Source: CAWCTB01 sp963798275 (GTDB taxonomy: Bacteria > Acidobacteriota > Terriglobia > Terriglobales > Acidobacteriaceae). From it: a DNA stretch of 64,000 bases. How positions within the stretch are numbered: position 1 is the stretch's first letter; each line of letters begins with the position of its first letter. The stretch covers positions 62,001-126,000 of the forward strand of contig CAWCTB010000030.1 in the NCBI GenBank assembly GCA_963798275.1. The letters are read 5' to 3'. Both the position numbers and the translations under genes were made by a program. Shown in pieces: positions 8,567-18,857 of the stretch. The notes beneath the pieces were generated by a model, which saw nothing but the letters and a program-made list of their open reading frames with translations, made no database searches and was not told where the DNA came from.

Positions 8567-9688
8567 CTACTGGTCCTTCCATAAGCGGCCCGGCTGAATC
8601 ATTACCTTCATCGAGTCGGGCTTAGGATGGGCAGCCAAATGCAGCGCTTCCACAGCTTCCGTCAGCGGAAATCGATGGCTGATCAAGCGTTCCAGGTCCA
8701 TCTCGCGGTCGAGCACGAAATGGGCCGACTCGTCTTGTAAGTCAACCGAAGCGCTGTAGGAACCCAAAAGACTCTTTTCGTCGACGCAAACCGCAGCGGG
8801 ATCAATGGTGGCTTCCCCGTGCTGGGTCTGTGCGAACAACAGTACGCGTCCCCCGGGACGCGTTGAATCCATTGCCGGCCGAATAAGGCTGTTGCCGGCT
8901 ACAGCTAGAATGACCGCATCGGCCCCGCGACCCTCCGTCAGAGCCTTGACCACCTGCACTGTGTCGGAGGTCGAAGCATCAATATTTTCGTTTAGGCCGA
9001 ACCCTTGAGCTATTGTATGCCTCTGCGGAAACAAATCGGAAGTGATAACCCGCACCCCGCAGCGGCGCGCCAAAACGGCGAGAATAATGCCGATTGGCCC
9101 CTGCCCGATCACCAACACCGTCTCGCCTGCCTGCAGGCGCAGGGTTTCAATACCCTTCATGCAGGTGTTGACCGGTTCGATGAACGAGGCCTGTTCAAAC
9201 GAGACGCCGTCGGGAATGCGAACCACGCCACCCCGGCTGACGATCCAGTCCATCACGCGAACGTATTCGGCGAATCCGCCGCCGCTGGGCTCGAAGCCCG
9301 CCGTCGCACCCACCTTCTTATAGATGGGGCACTGCGCGAACACCTTCAGCTTGCAGTAATAGCAATTGCGACACGGGATGTGATGGAACACCATCACCCG
9401 ATCGCCAACCTGGAACTTCGTGACACCTTCGCCGACCGCGGCCACCACGCCGGTAGTCTCGTGCCCGAAAATCCTGGGGACTGAGTGCGAGCCGGTCGAG
9501 ATCTTCTTGAGATCGGTACCGCAGATGCCACAGCTGTGAACCCGGATCAGCAGTTCGCCTTGCTGTATTTTGGGAACAGGTACCGTCTCCAGACGTACGT
9601 CGTTCACGCCGTGATAGACGGCGGCAGTCATGGTCGAAGGGATACTCTGCTGACGGAGTGTGCTGCCGAGTTGTGTCGCGACCGACAT
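8567..9688 (-). CDS. Zinc-dependent alcohol dehydrogenase, MDR family, hopanoid operon copy 1
   Basis: This intact 373-residue medium-chain dehydrogenase has catalytic-zinc motifs CGICGTDLKK and FGHETTG, a structural zinc loop with four cysteines (PCRNCYYCKLKVFAQC), and the NAD(P) motif VIGQGPIGIILA. The family oxidises or reduces alcohols, polyols or aldehydes with NAD(P). It is a clear paralogue of the next gene but well diverged, so it is not a recent duplication. The annotated start may be too long: MTAAVYHGVNDVRLE at 9631 is where family similarity begins. It sits 17 bases after hpnG, inside the hopanoid operon. No direct clue to the substrate is visible. Confidence 0.88.
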   Translation of the reverse strand: MSVATQLGSTLRQQSIPSTMTAAVYHGVNDVRLETVPVPKIQQGELLIRVHSCGICGTDLKKISTGSHSVPRIFGHETTGVVAAVGEGVTKFQVGDRVMVFHHIPCRNCYYCKLKVFAQCPIYKKVGATAGFEPSGGGFAEYVRVMDWIVSRGGVVRIPDGVSFEQASFIEPVNTCMKGIETLRLQAGETVLVIGQGPIGIILAVLARRCGVRVITSDLFPQRHTIAQGFGLNENIDASTSDTVQVVKALTEGRGADAVILAVAGNSLIRPAMDSTRPGGRVLLFAQTQHGEATIDPAAVCVDEKSLLGSYSASVDLQDESAHFVLDREMDLERLISHRFPLTEAVEALHLAAHPKPDSMKVMIQPGRLWKDQ

Positions 9689-9705
9689 TGCAGTGCCCGC
9701 AGCGG

Positions 9706-10408
9706 CTATGCCAGCGAGACTCTCTCCTCTCGATGCAAGTTTGAGTGCCGTTTAATTAGATGTTCCACCGCTGAACTGAGGTTCCTGCTCGCCACCTTGC
9801 TATTCCGCGCCAACTGCAGTACCGGTATCCACCAGCGTGGCCGCAGGGCGATGTGGGCGGCAAACTCCCGGGTGTCGAACTTCCCGGCTGCGTCCACAAA
9901 CTGATTGACCGGAGGCATGGTGAACTCCAGTTCGTCCGAGATAGCCTTGATGGCAGCGAAGGACAATGCCGCGCTTAATTGCCGCTCGGGCAACGGCTGC
10001 TGCTTCCATGTCGACAATGTCGGCCCCGAACTCCGCTGCGAGACGATTCTTGTCCGCCGTCCCCACCACGCCGCTGGAGCTCACCAGCACCAGATTTCCA
10101 TGGTCTGCCAGAAATCGTATTCCATTGGCGGCGTCCACGACTTCGCCGACCTGGACTACTTCTCCCGCTTTCAACTCCGTCCGCAGCGCGCCGGCGAATC
10201 CTGCCGATACCAGCAACTCGGGGCGGGCCTCTGCGATCGCGAACTCTGCCGCTCGACTTGCCGCACTTGCGCCAATTCCGCCGATCGCCACCAACGCCCA
10301 CGGCAATTCCCACAGCTCGACGCCGTTCACTACGCGCGGCGACATTCCGCGCAGCAGGGGCGCCAGTTCCGACCGCATGGCCGCGACGATGGCGATAGGT
10401 TTAGGCAT
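9706..10408 (-). CDS. hpnG: Hopanoid-associated nucleoside phosphorylase HpnG (one frameshift)
   Basis: This MTA/SAH-nucleosidase/phosphorylase family protein has about 233 residues. The N-terminal part (PIAIVAAMRSELAPLL, VAIGGIGASAAS, LLVSAGFAGAL) and the family motif DIVDMEAAAVARAA are in one frame. The tail (AIKAISDELEFTMP to the stop) is in another. Removing one base of a CC pair near 9961 on the minus strand joins them as GIVFAAIKAISDE; the length of 703 is 3n+1. HpnG releases adenine from adenosylhopane to give phosphoribohopane, a step in side-chain synthesis. I chose the ATG at 10408, which overlaps the hpnA end by eight bases. The partner hpnH (radical SAM) is not in the window. Confidence 0.85.
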
Positions 10409-11387
10409 AGCCGTTGGCGCGGAACCAATCCACCGCGCGCCGCAACGCGCCATCGACCGGACCGGGCGCCCAGCCCAGTTCCCGCTCGGCCTTGGCGCTG
10501 GTCACGAACATCTTCTTGCGTCCCATGCGGACCGCATCCAAGGTCACTCGGGGTTCGCGCTTGCGAATCTTGCCGGTCACCAGCGTGTCCACCGCCCCGG
10601 CAGCAAACGCCACAGAATACGGCATCTTGAGTTTAGGAGAAGGCAAGCCCGTCATGGCTGCCAGCTTGTCGAGGATCTGCTTCAAGGTCAGGTTCTCGCC
10701 TCCCAGTATGTAGCGCTCGCCGGGAACCGCCTTCTCCATCGCCAGCAGGTGTCCTCCGGCACAATCGACTACATCCACCAAATTCAGCCCCGTCTCGACA
10801 TAGGCAGGAAACTTGCGCCGGAGAAAATCCACGATAATCCGGCCCGTCGGAGTGGGTTTGATGTCGCGTTCACCCACCGGCGTGGTCGGATTGACCAGCA
10901 CGACATCCTGGCCGCCGCGAGCCGCCTCGATCACAAGCCGCTCCGCCATGAACTTGCTACGCTTGTAGTCGCCAATCATGTTGGAGAGCGTCACGGGCGT
11001 GCTCTCGTCCGTGATCCGCCCATTGTTGCCGAACCCCATGGTGGCAACGCTGCTGGTATAAACAACCCGCCGGATGCCGGTTTCTCTCGCCGCCTGCAAG
11101 ACGTTGCGAGTGCCGTCCAAATTGGAACGGTATAGTTCCTGGCCATCAATTGCCCAAAGCCGGTAGTCGGCAGCCACATGGAAGACGACCTCGCATCCCG
11201 CCATGCCGCGCTTCAGCGAGTCCGGATCCTGTAAGTCCCCGACGACCCGATCGGCAGCAAGGTCAGCGATGTTCTCGGTGCGGCTGGTGGGACGCACCAG
11301 CAGCCGGACGTCAGCACCTTGCTGCAACAACTCCCGTGCGACGTGACTACCCAGGAACCCTGTCGCGCCTGTGACGAAGCATTTCAT
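10401..11387 (-). CDS. hpnA: Hopanoid-associated sugar epimerase HpnA
   Basis: This 328-residue short-chain/extended NAD-dependent epimerase has the N-terminal nucleotide motif CFVTGATGFLGSHVARELL. The catalytic YxxxK is in GDYKRSKFMAE, and it also has VYTSSVATMGFG. Hopanoid operons commonly contain this epimerase/reductase-like protein, HpnA, whose exact reaction on the hopanoid or its sugar is not well defined. I took the second ATG (MKCFVTGATG at 11387) because the first adds only two residues. It follows shc after about 117 bases and overlaps hpnG. The frame is intact. Confidence 0.88.
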   Translation of the reverse strand: MKCFVTGATGFLGSHVARELLQQGADVRLLVRPTSRTENIADLAADRVVGDLQDPDSLKRGMAGCEVVFHVAADYRLWAIDGQELYRSNLDGTRNVLQAARETGIRRVVYTSSVATMGFGNNGRITDESTPVTLSNMIGDYKRSKFMAERLVIEAARGGQDVVLVNPTTPVGERDIKPTPTGRIIVDFLRRKFPAYVETGLNLVDVVDCAGGHLLAMEKAVPGERYILGGENLTLKQILDKLAAMTGLPSPKLKMPYSVAFAAGAVDTLVTGKIRKREPRVTLDAVRMGRKKMFVTSAKAERELGWAPGPVDGALRRAVDWFRANGYA

Positions 11388-11504
11388 GAGCAACCGAACG
11401 CGCAGGCTTCCAGGCCGTGCATGAAAGCTACCCAGAAACTTGCTTCTGAATCAGAGCCTACGAAGGCCGACTCGTGACCCTCGCAGTCGCCCGGCTTGCG
11501 AAGG

Positions 11505-13503
11505 TCAGCGGCTTCCCTCTATACGGCGCGCTATACGAAGCTGTTCCTCGGCTGCGGCGGTCGTGGCTTTGGCGTAGGCCGTAAGCGCAATCAGCGGGAA
11601 GTACTGCCGGTACATGTAGTACATCAGGTAGAACACGCGGGGAAAGCCGGTACCGGTATACCACCGCTCTTCCCACGAACCATCGCGGCGTTGCGTCTTC
11701 AGCAGGTAGGCCACGCCGCGCTGCAGCGAATCGCTGCGGGTATCATTGGCCGCCAGCAGTCCCATGACCGCCCAGGCGGTTTGCGAAGCCGTGCTGGGAC
11801 CCAATCCACGCTGGTTGGGATCGTCATACGATTCACACGATCTCGCCCCAACCGCCGTCCGGGTTCTGCATCATACGCAGCCATTCAGCCGCCTGTTGCA
11901 CGCAGGGCTCGTGATAATCGACGCCTACCGCTTCCAGTCCGCGCAACACCAGCATGGTGCCGTAGATGTAGTTGACGCCCCAGCGACCGAACCAGGAACC
12001 GTCGGGCTCCTGCTCGCGCTTGATGAATTCAACGCCACGGCGCACCGGCTCGTCTTTCATCGAATAGCCGTAGGTCGCCAGGCACTCCAGCACGCGGCCC
12101 GTAATGTCGACGGTCGGCGGGTCGAGCATGGCGTTGTGGTCGGCAAAGGGCACGTACTGGAAGACCATGCGGTCGTTGTCCTTGTCGAACGAAGCCCAAC
12201 CGCCGTTCTTGCACTGCATTGACAGCACCCAGTCGATGGCGCGCCGTACTGATTTATCGTGATAGCTCTCGTTGCTGGTCTTAACCCGGCTGAGCGCCAG
12301 CATAACCATCGCGCTGTCGTCGACGTCGGGATAAAACTCGTTGTTGAACTCGAAGTACCAGCCGGCAGGGGCGGCGTTCGGATTCTTCACGCACCAGTCG
12401 CCCTTGCGCGTGACCTGCTTCTTGAGCATCCATTCGCAAGGCTGCACCAGGCGCGGATCGTTGGCCGGAACGCCGCTTTCGGCCAGCGCGAAGACGGCGT
12501 AGGCGGTGTCCCACACCGGCGACATGCAGGGCTGCATGCGGAAGGTGGTTTCTTCCTCGATGCCCAGCTTTTCGAACTCGTCCATGGCGCGGATCACCTG
12601 CGGATCGTCGAGCGAATACCCCAGGCAGCGCAGCGCGATGATGGAGTTCATGATGCCGGGATAGATTGCGCCCAGGCCGTCACTCATCTCCAGGCGCTCC
12701 AACATCCACTTTTCCGCTTTCTTCAGCGCCTGGGAACGCAAAGGACGGATGTGGACGCGCTCGAAAAAGTGCACCAGGCGATCCAGCACCAGGAAGAAGT
12801 TCCGCCAGCTCACCAGCTTGCTGGCCCAACGTAAACGAAGCTGACTCTTGCCGCGGCCTCCAACAAAAAGCTCGTCGATGCCCTGTTCGTCGGGGATTTT
12901 CTTGAACGGCTTCTTGGCGTAGGCGATCGACAGCGGCACCAGGATGGCGCGCGACCACGAGGAAATTTCGTAGATATTGAACCAGAACCAGTTGGGAAAC
13001 AGCACGATCTCCGGCGGGATCGCGGGCACGGCGTCATAATCGTATTGGCCGAGGAAGCACAGGTAGATCTTGGTAAAGGTGTTGACCTCGGTGACACCGC
13101 CCATTGCCAGAATGCGCTCGCGCGCCTTCGCCAGTGCCGGATGATCGGGCCCGTAGCCGGCCATCTTCAATGCGAAGTACGCCTTTACGGAAGCGCTGAT
13201 GTTGGAAGGACCACCATTGAAGATCGGCCAACCGCCGTCTTCGTTCTGACGGCCCAGGATTTCGTTGGCGCACTTCTGGGTGCGCGCGGGATCTTCGGTG
13301 CCGAGCAGCCGGTGCAGCAGGATGTAGTCGGATTCGAGGGTGGTGTCGGCGCCCAGTTCGCCGCACCAGTAGCCCTCTTCGTGGTCCTGGATGGAGAACA
13401 GGTACTTGCGCGAGGCATCGACCGCGGCAGCTACCCGGGCTTTGATATCGTCAATCTTGCCGAAGCGCATTTCGGCAGGATTGGGGGGTATTGCTTCTGC
13501 CAT
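11505..13503 (-). CDS. shc: Squalene-hopene cyclase (one frameshift)
   Basis: Squalene-hopene cyclase folds squalene into hopene/hopanol. The protein has about 665 residues, normal for the family. The protonating acid motif DVDD is at residues 393-396 (FYPDVDDSAMVM), and QW repeats such as QNEDGGWPIF, CKNGGWASFD, EPDGSWFGRWG and NPDGGWGE are visible. The frame breaks near 11841; removing one base gives GGWGESCESYDDPNQRGLG and then the terminal repeats (TQRRDGSWEERWYTGTGFP). The length is 3n+1. I chose the ATG at 13503 (MAEAIPPNPAEM), which begins seven bases after the ispH stop. It is the key enzyme of this operon. Confidence 0.93.
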
Positions 13504-13510
13504 TCGCTTC

Positions 13511-14482
13511 CTAGTCGGCCATCGCCGGAGCGGCGCCGATCGCCTCGACAATCTCAGGTGGCAGCCCAAAACGAACGTGCTCGGGCATTACTTCCACCTC
13601 TTGCAGATTGGTGTATCCCTGCTGCTCGAGGAAGGTCACAACTTCCTGCACCAGGATCTCGGGAGCCGAAGCTCCGGCGGTCAGGCCCACCGTCTGAACG
13701 CCTTCCAGCCATTCCGGCCGGATGGACCTGAAGTTTTCGATGAGGTACGACTTGGTGCCCAGGTTGCGCGCTACCTCGACCAGGCGGTTAGAGTTGGAGC
13801 TGTTATCCGATCCAACGACCAGCAGCAGGTCGCAATCGGCGGCAACGTCCTTGACTGCGGTCTGGCGATTCTCGGTCGCGTAGCAGATGTCCTGGGCGTG
13901 TGGACCCTTGATCTTGGGAAACTTCCGGCGCAGGGCCTCGATGACATGGGTGGTCTCGTCGAGACTCAGCGTGGTCTGGGTCAGATAAGCAACATGCTCG
14001 GGATCGGGAACCTGCAGGTTGTCCACCTCTTCGGGGGAGTCTACGACCTGCGTCACTGCCGGCGCTTCGCCCAGAGTACCGATCACTTCGTCGTGATCGC
14101 GATGGCCGATCAGGATCAGCGAGTACCCCTCACGGGCGAACTTCACCGCCTCTACGTGGACCTTGGTTACCAGCGGGCAGGTGGCGTCGATCACGCGCAA
14201 TTCACGCAACTTACTGGCATCCCGCACCTCTGGGGCAACGCCGTGAGCGCTGTAGATGACCCGCTCGCCGGCGGGAACTTCTTCAACGCTGTCAACGAAA
14301 ATTGCGCCTTTGGCCGAAAGCTCGTCGACCACGTAGCGGTTGTGGACGATCTCCTTACGCACGTAGATCGGCGCGCCGAAGGTCTCTAAGGCAATGCGGA
14401 CGATGTCGATGGCGCGAACCACGCCGGCGCAGAAGCCGCGCGGCTTCAGCAAAAGTAAGGTTTTCGCGTCGGTCTGAGTCAT
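13511..14482 (-). CDS. ispH: 4-hydroxy-3-methylbut-2-enyl diphosphate reductase IspH
   Basis: IspH catalyses the last step of the MEP pathway, making IPP and DMAPP with a [4Fe-4S] cluster. The 323-residue protein shows the three cluster cysteines in KPRGFCAGVVRAID, DATCPLVTK and QDICYATENRQ, plus IYSAHGVAPEV and VVGSDNSSNSNRL. The frame is open far upstream, but ATG at 14482 is the family start and the upstream part has no similarity I recognise. It is the first gene of the minus-strand operon and supplies isoprenoid units for the squalene and hopene steps encoded downstream, a logical but not universal arrangement. Confidence 0.95.
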   Translation of the reverse strand: MTQTDAKTLLLLKPRGFCAGVVRAIDIVRIALETFGAPIYVRKEIVHNRYVVDELSAKGAIFVDSVEEVPAGERVIYSAHGVAPEVRDASKLRELRVIDATCPLVTKVHVEAVKFAREGYSLILIGHRDHDEVIGTLGEAPAVTQVVDSPEEVDNLQVPDPEHVAYLTQTTLSLDETTHVIEALRRKFPKIKGPHAQDICYATENRQTAVKDVAADCDLLLVVGSDNSSNSNRLVEVARNLGTKSYLIENFRSIRPEWLEGVQTVGLTAGASAPEILVQEVVTFLEQQGYTNLQEVEVMPEHVRFGLPPEIVEAIGAAPAMAD

Positions 14483-14795
14483 GGAATCCTTGTCGTATTG
14501 CACAGATATTAACCCGTGGCTTCCCCACAGATACTCTATTGTAACAGTGCGAGAATCTGCAATGTAACTGCCTGAAAGTGCGCAATTTAACAGTGTATGG
14601 CGCGAATCTGGCGGCCAATGGCAGGACCGAGTCGGGACCGGTTGCGTGGAAAGCCTGAACTGTTGGAGGTCCCGGCCCGGCCAAAGGTGGCAAGCCGGGT
14701 TGCTGGAACAGTGGCGTGGCAAACCCAGGAAACCGGCAACAGAACTCGGCTTCGCAACATCGACCCTGTACAATGCCGGGCGGGGGAGTTCAGCG
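14483..14795. other. Divergent intergenic region between ispH and dinB-like gene, 313 bp
   Basis: This region must hold the promoter of the hopanoid operon on the minus strand and that of the DinB-like gene on the plus strand. It contains two related strings, TAACAGTGCGAGAATCTG (14542-14559) and TAACAGTGTATGGCGCGAA starting near 14588, a weak direct repeat that might bind a regulator. GGGGGAG just before 14796 is the ribosome binding site of the DinB-like gene. No other gene is seen. Confidence 0.35.
14538..14567 (-). promoter_or_regulatory. Possible promoter of the ispH-shc-hpn operon
   Basis: On the minus strand TTACAT (complement of 14562-14567) and TACAAT (complement of 14538-14543) are separated by 18 bases, about 55 bases upstream of the ispH ATG. 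TACAAT is a good -10 hexamer; the -35 match is poor. This is a pattern reading only. Confidence 0.3.
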
Positions 14796-15289
14796 ATGAC
14801 CGGCAGTGATCTGGTTAGCATCTACGAGTTTAGTTACGGGGCCATCAAGCGCAATCTGGACGGGGTGAGCAACGAGGAGAGCCTCGTCAGGCCGCAACCC
14901 TTCGGCAATTGTATGAATTGGGTGTTGGGTCATATCGTCGCTGCCCGGGGATTGGTGCTGACCTTGGCGGGCGCAGGCCTCAGCCGACGAAAGCGATCTG
15001 GTCCAGCGGTACAAGCGTGGCTCGGGACCGATCAGTTCGGCCGACAAGCCAGTCGATCTCGGGAACGCTTCGAGGCCTGCTGGACGACTCGCAGCAGCAG
15101 TTGATTCCAGCGCTTGCTGCTCTTTCCGAAGAAGCACTGACAACGGTGGTTCCCGAACAATTCCGCCGTCCTCCGATCACCGGCAGCGTGGGCGAGGCGC
15201 TGGCCCGCCTGAATTCGCACGAGAGCTACCACAATGGCCAGCTGGGATTATTGCGCAGGGTGGTGGGAAAGGAAGGGGCCATCAAGTAG
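14796..15289 (+). CDS. DinB-family protein (two frameshifts)
   Basis: DinB-like four-helix proteins bind a metal through three histidines; many are thiol-S-transferase relatives of unknown substrate. Here WVLGHIVAAR and NSHESYHNGQLGLLRR supply the expected histidines. The ATG at 14796 follows a GGGGGAG ribosome binding site. The frame breaks near 14978 and again near 15061, where an extra A in GGGAACGCTT separates SADKPVDLG from TLRGLLDDSQQQLIPAL. The summed length is 3n+2, in line with two inserted bases. The corrected protein has about 163 residues, normal for the family. Divergent from the hopanoid operon. Confidence 0.75.
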
Positions 15290-15301
15290 AACAGTTGAAA
15301 C

Positions 15302-15721
15302 CTATCCCGCCGCGATTTTGAACGGGTTTGTAATCTCAACGTTGAAATGCCGGAAGTCCGCTTCGTTCCTGGTTGCCACCGCTAACGCGTGAGTCCGCGC
15401 TGTAGCCGCGATCATCGCGTCCTCGGCAAGCGCGTCTGATTTGCCGTGCATCAGCCTGCCCCATTCCCGAAAACAAGCGGCATCCATGGGAAGGATCTGC
15501 TGGGTTGCCTGTAACTTCTCCAGCCAGCGCTCGAGATCCGCGGCTTTTTGCGGATCTTGCCGACGAGTGATTTCGATGCCGGCTTGCAGTTCGCCAAACG
15601 TAATCGCCGAGATGAAAATTTGCTCCGGCTGCAATGTTCGCATCCAAGCCATCACCGCGCCATGAGGTTTCGACTTACGGGTTTCTGAAACTACGTTGGT
15701 GTCGAAGAGATACCTCTTCAT
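15302..15721 (-). CDS. PIN-domain toxin, VapC/FitB type
   Basis: This 139-residue PIN-domain ribonuclease is the toxin of a type II toxin-antitoxin pair. The conserved acidic residues that bind Mg are visible in YLFDTNVVSE, FGELQAGIE and LAEDAMIAATA, and the C-terminal NEADFRHF is typical of the FitB-like branch. Such toxins cut tRNA or other RNA when the antitoxin is degraded. Its ATG overlaps the antitoxin stop by four bases (15718-15721). The frame is intact in a stretch where both neighbours are broken. The target is unknown. Confidence 0.9.
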   Translation of the reverse strand: MKRYLFDTNVVSETRKSKPHGAVMAWMRTLQPEQIFISAITFGELQAGIEITRRQDPQKAADLERWLEKLQATQQILPMDAACFREWGRLMHGKSDALAEDAMIAATARTHALAVATRNEADFRHFNVEITNPFKIAAG

Positions 15722-15975
15722 CGTAATGGCGTCGGACGACGACGACGCAGTCGCCCCCTGACCGGAATGGGATTCTCAAATTTTGGGTCGGGAGCCAGCA
15801 GAAGGTCTTTTATGGTTTCTCGGGAGGCATCCTGAAGTCTCCGCCATTGCTCGATAGGCACGATGACGGCAGCTTCGACTCCCCGCCGGGTCACCACCTG
15901 CGGCCCCTTTTTCAGGGCCGTGTCCAGCAATTCGCTGAAACGCGCCTTTGCGTCTTGTACTTGCCATTCCGCCAA
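15718..15975 (-). CDS. Antitoxin, Phd/YefM type
   Basis: This 85-residue protein begins EWQVQDAKARFSELLDTAL and contains PQVVTRRGVEAAVIVPIEQW, the N-terminal DNA-binding pattern of Phd/YefM antitoxins. The basic C-terminus would contact the toxin. The start is TTG at 15975, with GAGG seven bases upstream. It is followed directly by the PIN toxin gene. Phd/YefM antitoxins usually repress their own operon, and a perfect inverted repeat lies about 27 bases upstream of the start. Confidence 0.88.
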   Translation of the reverse strand: MAEWQVQDAKARFSELLDTALKKGPQVVTRRGVEAAVIVPIEQWRRLQDASRETIKDLLLAPDPKFENPIPVRGRLRRRRPTPLR

Positions 15976-16001
15976 AGGAATACCTCGCTACTCTCAATGT
16001 A

Positions 16002-16023
16002 TGACTAGTCAGCTAACTAGTCA
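16002..16023. promoter_or_regulatory. Inverted repeat, likely operator of the toxin-antitoxin operon
   Basis: TGACTAGT (16002-16009) and ACTAGTCA (16016-16023) form a perfect 8-base inverted repeat with a 6-base spacer, just upstream of the antitoxin start. Its position and symmetry suit autorepression by the antitoxin-toxin complex. There is no T-tract, so it is unlikely to be a terminator. Confidence 0.55.
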
Positions 16024-16116
16024 AATTCGGGGGCTGAATTCTAGAACAAAAGAAATCTCTCTTCTGTCGTTGTCATACCGAAGGTGGTCGAAGAATTGCT
16101 ATTGTGCGCGATCAGC

Positions 16117-17818
16117 TTACCGGTTCGCCTTCAGCATCTGCTCGGCGTGCGCGAGCGACGTGTCAGTGAGCTTTGCGCCACTGATCATGCGTGCGAGTTC
16201 TCGGGTACGTTCATGGGTATCGAGTTGCCGGACCGAGGTCCTGGTTCTTCCGCCAGTCTCGCGCTTGTCGATCAGGTAATGCTGGTCAGCGAAAGACGCG
16301 ATCTGCGGCAAGTGGGTAACACACAGCACCTGCTTGGTACGCGAAAGCTGCTTGAGCTTTCTGCCTACGGCCTCGGCTGCGCGGCCTCCAATGCCGGAGT
16401 CGATCTCGTCGAACACCAGGGTGCGCTGGGCTGAGCCACGACTGCCGTTGGCGCGCGATCGGGCCGTCTGGCCCGCCTCGATGGTCGTCTTCAGGGCCAG
16501 CATCACGCGCGAAAGTTCACCACCCGAGGCGATCTCTTCCACGAGGCCCCAGCGGCTCACCGGGATTGGCCGAGATGAGGTATTGCACCTGGTCGAAGCC
16601 GCGTTGCGTCCAGTTCCCTTCTTCATCCGAGCCGCTGACTTCGACCTTGAAGCGCGCCTTCATCGCCAGCTCGTTGACTTCGTTCTCAACCTGCTTCTCC
16701 AGCCTGCGCGCCGACTTCGTAGCGCTGCCGCGAAATGCGTGCGCGCTGCCTCCAGATACTTCTCGGCGGCCTTGGCCAGGTCGATTGTCAACTCGCGCAG
16801 GACTTCGTCCTTGTTCTCCATCTCGTTGAGCTTGCGTTCGACCTCTTCGCCCAGGACGAACACCTCGCTGAGGGTCGGCCCATATTTACGCTTCAGGCGA
16901 TCGAGCAACGCTAACCGGTCTTCTACTTCGGCCAGCCGCTCGGGAGAGGCTTCGATGCCATGGGCGTAATCGCGCAAGGTCTGTCCGATGTCTTCCACCG
17001 TGATGCGTGCCGACTCGAGCTGCGCCAGCATCTCTCTGAACCGTTCGTCGAAGCGCGAAAGATCTTCCAATTGTTTGGCAGCGTTGCGCATTAGTGCCGA
17101 GGCCGAGGCGTTGCTTTCATAGAGCGAGTCATGTGCGCCCAGGGCAGCGGCATAAATACGCTCCGAGTTCACCAGCACGCGCTTCTCGGCTTCGAGCTTG
17201 GCGTCTTCGTCAGGCTGCAACTGCGCATCGGCGATTTCTTTGCGCTGAAAGCACCACAGATCGACCAGCCGCAGGCGGTCGTGCTCATCGCGCTCAAGAT
17301 CGGCGATGCGTTGCTGTATCTGCTTCCACTGCTTAAAGGCTTCTGCCGCCAGGGTTGTATCCACAGCCGCAAAGCTATCGAGCAGCGCCAGCCGCGAAGC
17401 CGCATCGAACGCCAGCACGGCTTCGTTCTGCGCGTGAATTACAGCCAGATGCGGCGCCAGTTGTTTCAAGACCGTAACCGTCGCAGGCTGATTGTTGATG
17501 AAGACGCGTCCCTTGCCGCCGGCTGAGATCTCGCGACGCAGGATCAATTGCGCGTCGCCGGAGTCGATCCCATTTTCCTCAAGCACGGCGTCAAGCGCTT
17601 TCGACGTCCACCTCGAAGACCGCCGACACGAGGGCCTTGTCGGCGCCGTGACGAACCGCATCGGAAGAGGCTTTGTCGCCGAGCAATAGCGCTAGTGCGT
17701 CGATGAGGATGGATTTGCCGGCGCCGGTTTCGCCGGTCAGGAGGTTGAGTCCGGGGGCAAACTCTACGGCGACGTTGTCGATGACCGCGTAGTTTTCGAC
17801 TCGCAGTTCCAGCAGCAC
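16117..17818 (-). CDS. recN: DNA repair protein RecN (about three frameshifts)
   Basis: RecN is an SMC-like ATPase used in double-strand break repair. The N-terminus (LELRVENYAVIDNVAVEF, Walker A GETGAGKSIL) starts at ATG 17818. The middle, from ALDAVLEENGID to KYLEAARTHF, contains the long coiled coil. The C-terminus has the ABC signature EIASGGELSRVMLALK, Walker B TLVFDEIDSGIGG and CVTHLPQIASFADQHYLI. These parts lie in different frames that join near 17603, 16715 and 16543 (the last by dropping one base to give PVEEIASGG). All functional motifs survive, so assembly indels are more likely than decay. The corrected protein has about 566 residues, normal for RecN. Confidence 0.9.
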
Positions 17819-18139
17819 GTGAGTTCCTGCTTTGCGAAGTTACGCCGCAGTGTAGCAGGAAAACAGTTGTCAGTGGTCAGGAAGTCAGTTTTTAGTAATC
17901 AGTTGCCTGAACGTGGGTTCCGAGTTTCAAGTTTCAAGTCAAAGGATGGTGGATCCATCACAAACCAACTTCGTGAGCGATTCCCGCATTGCTCTTTGGG
18001 GTACCGACCTTGCAATTAACGCATCTGAGGCGCGATGATCCATGCAGGGTTACTTCGCAGGAACCTCATCACCTGAATCCGCTTTGCCCCCGTCTAAACC
18101 TTATAATGCGAACAATGGAAGCGAAGGCTAATTGACAGA
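17819..18139. other. Intergenic region between recN and tolQ, 321 bp
   Basis: This divergent gap holds low-complexity text such as AGTTTCAAGTTTCAAGTC (17923-17940), a short tandem repeat of AGTTTCA, followed by a consensus -10 hexamer at 18102-18107. An inverted copy of AGTTTCAAGTTTC lies at 20128-20140, between the TonB/TolA gene and tolB. No gene was recognised. Confidence 0.4.
18102..18107 (+). promoter_or_regulatory. Consensus -10 hexamer upstream of tolQ
   Basis: TATAAT lies 32 bases before the tolQ ATG and exactly matches the sigma-70 -10 consensus. No clear -35 is present at 16-18 bases; the nearest TTGCCC is too close. A plausible start of the tol operon transcript. Confidence 0.35.

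Positions 18140-18856
<717 letters not shown>

Positions 18857-18857
<1 letters not shown>

Noticed and set aside
12259..12834. Plus-strand open frame of 191 codons opposite shc
   Set aside because: Shadow of the cyclase gene, no recognisable protein features.
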